54,806 nucleotides of DNA from positions 1-54,806 of the forward strand of contig NZ_WITC01000116.1 of NCBI RefSeq assembly GCF_009601505.1, read 5' to 3'. This stretch comes from Sinorhizobium terangae. GTDB lineage: Bacteria > Pseudomonadota > Alphaproteobacteria > Rhizobiales > Rhizobiaceae. The notes under the pieces were generated by a model. It saw only the letters and a list, made by a program, of their open reading frames with translations, had not been told where the DNA came from and did no database searches. How positions within the stretch are numbered: the stretch's first letter is position 1; the number at the start of each line of letters is the position of its first letter. This document shows, piece after piece, positions 52,124-54,806 of this stretch. Position numbers and translations under genes: made by a program.

Positions 52124-53659
52124 TCAGTTTCTGGTGAGGAAAGCGACCTTTTCCAAGGCCATTAGACCTCGTTCGAACAAACGCTCAATGCCTCGTTCGC
52201 CGGCATTGATGGCTTCCACAATCAGGCGTGCACTAAGGCAAAGCCGCAACGCGGCAACCTGGACGCCCTCAAGCTCGCCGCAAGGAACCGGTTGTCCAAC
52301 TTCGCAATGGACTGCCAATATTTTACTACCAGGCATCGTGGCTTTCGTAGTCAAGTCCCGGCACAAATGATCGTAAATTCTCTTGGTTTGCGGGGCAGAT
52401 AGCGGATTTCGCGTCGCACGTCGATCTACTTGGAAGAGTAAGAAAGGAAGAATCGTCGGTATCTGGTCCCAAGAATTGTGGGTGATTGGCAGTTGGCGTT
52501 GTAAGTTGGGTTGTTCAAGCAGCTGAAAATTAGGCGCATTGTTCAGCCAGGAGGTAATCTCCTTATGAAAGTCAAACACAACGCTTTGGATATCTTCCTC
52601 TGAAACACTACGGAAAGCATGCAACTCGGCGAGTGCAGCTTCCCATCGCAAAAGTAAACCAAAGTTACTTGTTTCAGGCAGTGACTGAGCGCCTGTCCAG
52701 TTCCGTGGCCAGTCTGCCCGGCAACACGTTTCTCCGGGCATAGGACGTAGGGGTCGTTTCTTCAAGCGGCATGCCAGTGACTCAGGAACCAAGAGCATTG
52801 CCGAAAAGGCTGGACCTCCCAAAAACTTGGATCCAGTAACTATCACCAAGCAGCCGATGGTAAGGTAAGTTTGCAGCGTTTTCGGTGCCAATCGAAACTG
52901 AGATGCATCGACAAGAATTTCAACACTATCAGGCCAGCGACGCCTGAGATCCAGTGCCTTGCTCGGAGTTGGAGCCAGTACTCCGGTTTTCGAAACGTCA
53001 GTCAACACAATCAAAATACGACTGTATCGTGTTATCGCAGCCGATACTATCGCCTCGAGTTCATCATCGACGGCCGCAATAGGTCGGAGCCTGGAACCCT
53101 CCATGCGAACTGCTATCGATCTAACATCAATTGGATCTGCTGAATTCACCGTTATTCCACCACTCTCGCGGTGCGACGAATGCATGCCGCCAGCCAGAGC
53201 ATGACCGACCCCACTCCCCGTCTCTTCCGGTTGGACCATAATTGCCAACGTCTTTGCTACGGAGCTTCCTGTGACCAATTTGGAGGCGAGCATGTGAGCG
53301 TCGGTGCCAGAAGGAGAAACGATGACCTCCATCCCTCGAATGTGTTCCAAACCGCATAAGCGAACGAATTCGTTGCGAACTCTGTCGATCTCTTCCAGAT
53401 AGATTTCTTCCGGTGCCAGTCCATGAAAGGTCTGCAGTATCCTTTGGCGCAGTCTTTCCGCAGCTGAAAATCCGATGTCAGAAATCGTAGATGCGGTTGC
53501 GGAACCAAATGAGAATATTTCCCTGTCGGGAATCGGTTTACGACCGTACTTGTTTGTCATTTGGCTAGCATCAAGTTCGATCCGCTCGTCACCCCCCAAG
53601 GTTAGCAACTTAGCGGTCGAAGGAAGATGAGCATTCAGGTGGGGTAGCCGCTGTGTCAT
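52124..53659 (-). CDS. Fold-type-I PLP-dependent enzyme in NRPS locus
   Basis: A 511-residue protein. The fold-type-I PLP signature is visible: phosphate/glycine loop VIVSPSGTDAHMLASKLV, the aspartate that pairs with the pyridine nitrogen in VEILVDASQFRLAPK, and the likely Schiff-base lysine in LVIVTGSKFLGGPAFSAML. The order is as in aminotransferases, cysteine desulfurases and SHMT-like enzymes. I do not recognise the specific family. Its ATG overlaps the NRPS stop by 4 bases, so it is translationally coupled and surely part of the same pathway. It could make or modify a nonproteinogenic amino acid or act on the released peptide. Confidence 0.68.
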   Translation of the reverse strand: MTQRLPHLNAHLPSTAKLLTLGGDERIELDASQMTNKYGRKPIPDREIFSFGSATASTISDIGFSAAERLRQRILQTFHGLAPEEIYLEEIDRVRNEFVRLCGLEHIRGMEVIVSPSGTDAHMLASKLVTGSSVAKTLAIMVQPEETGSGVGHALAGGMHSSHRESGGITVNSADPIDVRSIAVRMEGSRLRPIAAVDDELEAIVSAAITRYSRILIVLTDVSKTGVLAPTPSKALDLRRRWPDSVEILVDASQFRLAPKTLQTYLTIGCLVIVTGSKFLGGPAFSAMLLVPESLACRLKKRPLRPMPGETCCRADWPRNWTGAQSLPETSNFGLLLRWEAALAELHAFRSVSEEDIQSVVFDFHKEITSWLNNAPNFQLLEQPNLQRQLPITHNSWDQIPTILPFLLFQVDRRATRNPLSAPQTKRIYDHLCRDLTTKATMPGSKILAVHCEVGQPVPCGELEGVQVAALRLCLSARLIVEAINAGERGIERLFERGLMALEKVAFLTRN

Positions 53660-54806
53660 TTGACATCCAGATTGCTGTTCGGGTGGGTAGTCGGCAAATT
53701 GTTTAAGGCTGCTGACAGGTGGTGCGCCAAGACCCGCCGGTTTCCCGGATCAGCCATCATCGTCACGTGATCACCTGGAACGGGCACAGCCTTAATAAAC
53801 TGCGCGTCCAAAATTCGATCCCATCCGCGCATTGGTGAATCTGCATGCGGCGTTGCCGGAAGTCGCGGCCTTGGGCTGGGAGAGTGCTCCAGAGCATAAA
53901 ATTGGTACACGCTGACCGGCAGCGATGGCATCTGATACGAGTGTACAGCTTGGTGAAATTGCGCGTACATGATGGCGTCACGGTAGAGGTCTGGTCCGCC
54001 GACGACGGCACCGATTTGTTGCGCTTTCTCAAGCAACTGCTTAACTGAACTCTGCCCGGCCGATTGGCGCAGCATCTCGAACCCCTCGTCACTCAGCGAC
54101 TCGAGAGGTTCAAAGATCATTTGCAAAGCGATTTCTGTATCCGTCATCCCGGGGGATGCAGCCGGTAGTGGCACATCGATAAGGGCAATAAACGAAACAG
54201 TTTCTTCGAGATGGAGCAGGCGCTCGGCGATTGCATAAGCCAGTACAGCTCCAGAGGAATACCCCGCAAGTCGGTATGGTCCCCGTGGCTGCACTTTCCT
54301 TATTGCCTGCGTTACCTTTGTTGCAATCTCTTCAAGGCTTGCTCGACGAGTTCCTTCAAATGGTGGCCAAGGCAAAGCGTAGACAGGGCAATCTATGTCC
54401 ATCTCTTTAACCAGGGGGAACGCATATGAGCAGTCGCCATATCCTGTCGGAACAAAGAAGAGAGGCGCTAGAGACCCTATCGTGCGAACCGGCAGCACAC
54501 CGGGTGTATGATGGGATGGATCCAACTTGATCTTCGGAGCGAGATCTTTGAGGATCGGGTCGTTAAAAATGTCGCTGGCGCTGATCTTCATCCCAAGGCC
54601 TAACGCTTGGGCAAGCATGCGCACCGCCAATAATGAATGGCCGCCGAGCTCGAAGAAGTGGTCGTGGCGGCCGACCCGCTCGACCCCGAGCAGCTCTTGC
54701 CAGATCGCCGCCAGTGCCGTCTCGACCGCGCCTTGCGGCGCTTCATAGGCGGTGCGGGCATAGGCATCGTCGTCGGGAACCGGCAGTGCCTTGCGGTCGA
54801 GCTTGC
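53656..54806 (-). CDS. NRPS C-terminal part: A-domain end, PCP, thioesterase
   Basis: The gene enters from beyond the right edge of the window. On the minus strand the first codons read KLDRKALPVPDDDAY, the A10 motif at the end of an adenylation domain. A carrier domain follows with the 4'-phosphopantetheine serine in FFELGGHSLLAVRMLAQALG. From about residue 105 a type I thioesterase follows (LAPLFFVPTGYGDCSYAFPL), with nucleophile motif YRLAGYSSGAVLAYAIAERL and the distal histidine in PVPGDHVTMMADPGN. This is the last module of a nonribosomal peptide synthetase, where the TE releases the product by hydrolysis or cyclisation. The product cannot be told from this fragment. Confidence 0.88.
   Translation of the reverse strand, partial: KLDRKALPVPDDDAYARTAYEAPQGAVETALAAIWQELLGVERVGRHDHFFELGGHSLLAVRMLAQALGLGMKISASDIFNDPILKDLAPKIKLDPSHHTPGVLPVRTIGSLAPLFFVPTGYGDCSYAFPLVKEMDIDCPVYALPWPPFEGTRRASLEEIATKVTQAIRKVQPRGPYRLAGYSSGAVLAYAIAERLLHLEETVSFIALIDVPLPAASPGMTDTEIALQMIFEPLESLSDEGFEMLRQSAGQSSVKQLLEKAQQIGAVVGGPDLYRDAIMYAQFHQAVHSYQMPSLPVSVYQFYALEHSPSPRPRLPATPHADSPMRGWDRILDAQFIKAVPVPGDHVTMMADPGNRRVLAHHLSAALNNLPTTHPNSNLDVK

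Noticed and set aside
1..54806. CRISPR arrays
   Set aside because: No regularly spaced short direct repeats were seen.

Overview
The window looks like an accessory replicon or island of a rhizobial alphaproteobacterium (Rhizobiaceae-like). The reasons are a complete-looking hupSLCDEFGHIJK-hypABFCDEX order of the kind known from Rhizobium, a CUT1 sugar transporter operon, a Flp/Cpa pilus end, high-GC coding style, and abundant recombinase and duplication debris. No rRNA, tRNA, CRISPR array or intact insertion sequence was recognised. The assignment to rhizobia is inference from family resemblance, not a database match.

Layout. 1-1482 is the tail of a Flp pilus locus (secretin CpaC, a short lipoprotein, a membrane protein). 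1483-2191 holds the worn C-terminal end of a serine recombinase with a perfect hairpin. 2192-9201 (minus) is a sugar-utilisation operon: LacI regulator, binding protein, two permeases, a GH32 fructosidase and a frameshifted ATPase, with a perfect LacI-type palindrome over the first codons of the binding-protein gene. 9781-16619 (minus) is a four-gene Wadjet-type (jetABCD) anti-plasmid SMC system, most like type II. 16835-27208 contains two diverged direct copies of an araC-fragment/hxlR/SDR cassette flanking about 7.6 kb of catabolic genes (FAD dehydrogenase, NIPSNAP, TIM-barrel isomerase, epimerase, shikimate-dehydrogenase-like protein, IclR regulator). Several of these are broken, including an in-frame fusion of a livK 5' end to a livF 3' part. 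27310-28937 holds a DoxX-like protein and another SDR. 29362-30644 (minus) is a RES/Xre-type toxin-antitoxin pair.

31001-46507 (minus) is the uptake [NiFe]-hydrogenase cluster, from hupS at the right to hypX at the left, tightly coupled by ATGA overlaps. It encodes structural subunits (HupS, HupL), the cytochrome b anchor (HupC), the protease (HupD), a nickel permease (HupE), maturation chaperones, and HypA-F plus HypX for Ni-Fe(CN)2CO assembly. It is damaged in the middle: hupG has a frameshift near its end, hupH has a frameshift at its start, and the 3' half of hupH and the 5' half of the hupI rubredoxin are missing. A terminator-like hairpin lies between hupE and hupF.

46838-49733 holds a Nudix hydrolase, a decayed SDR gene and an EamA exporter. 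50509-54806 (minus) is the end of a nonribosomal peptide biosynthesis locus: the last NRPS module (A-domain tail, PCP, thioesterase), translationally coupled to a 511-residue fold-type-I PLP enzyme, followed by a stand-alone ParB/Srx-fold protein and a GNAT-like acyltransferase. This is the best candidate for an undescribed system. It is cut by the window edge, so its product cannot be predicted here.

Single-base indels disrupt at least six genes across the window. Some may be real decay and some may be sequence error; read-level checking would decide.
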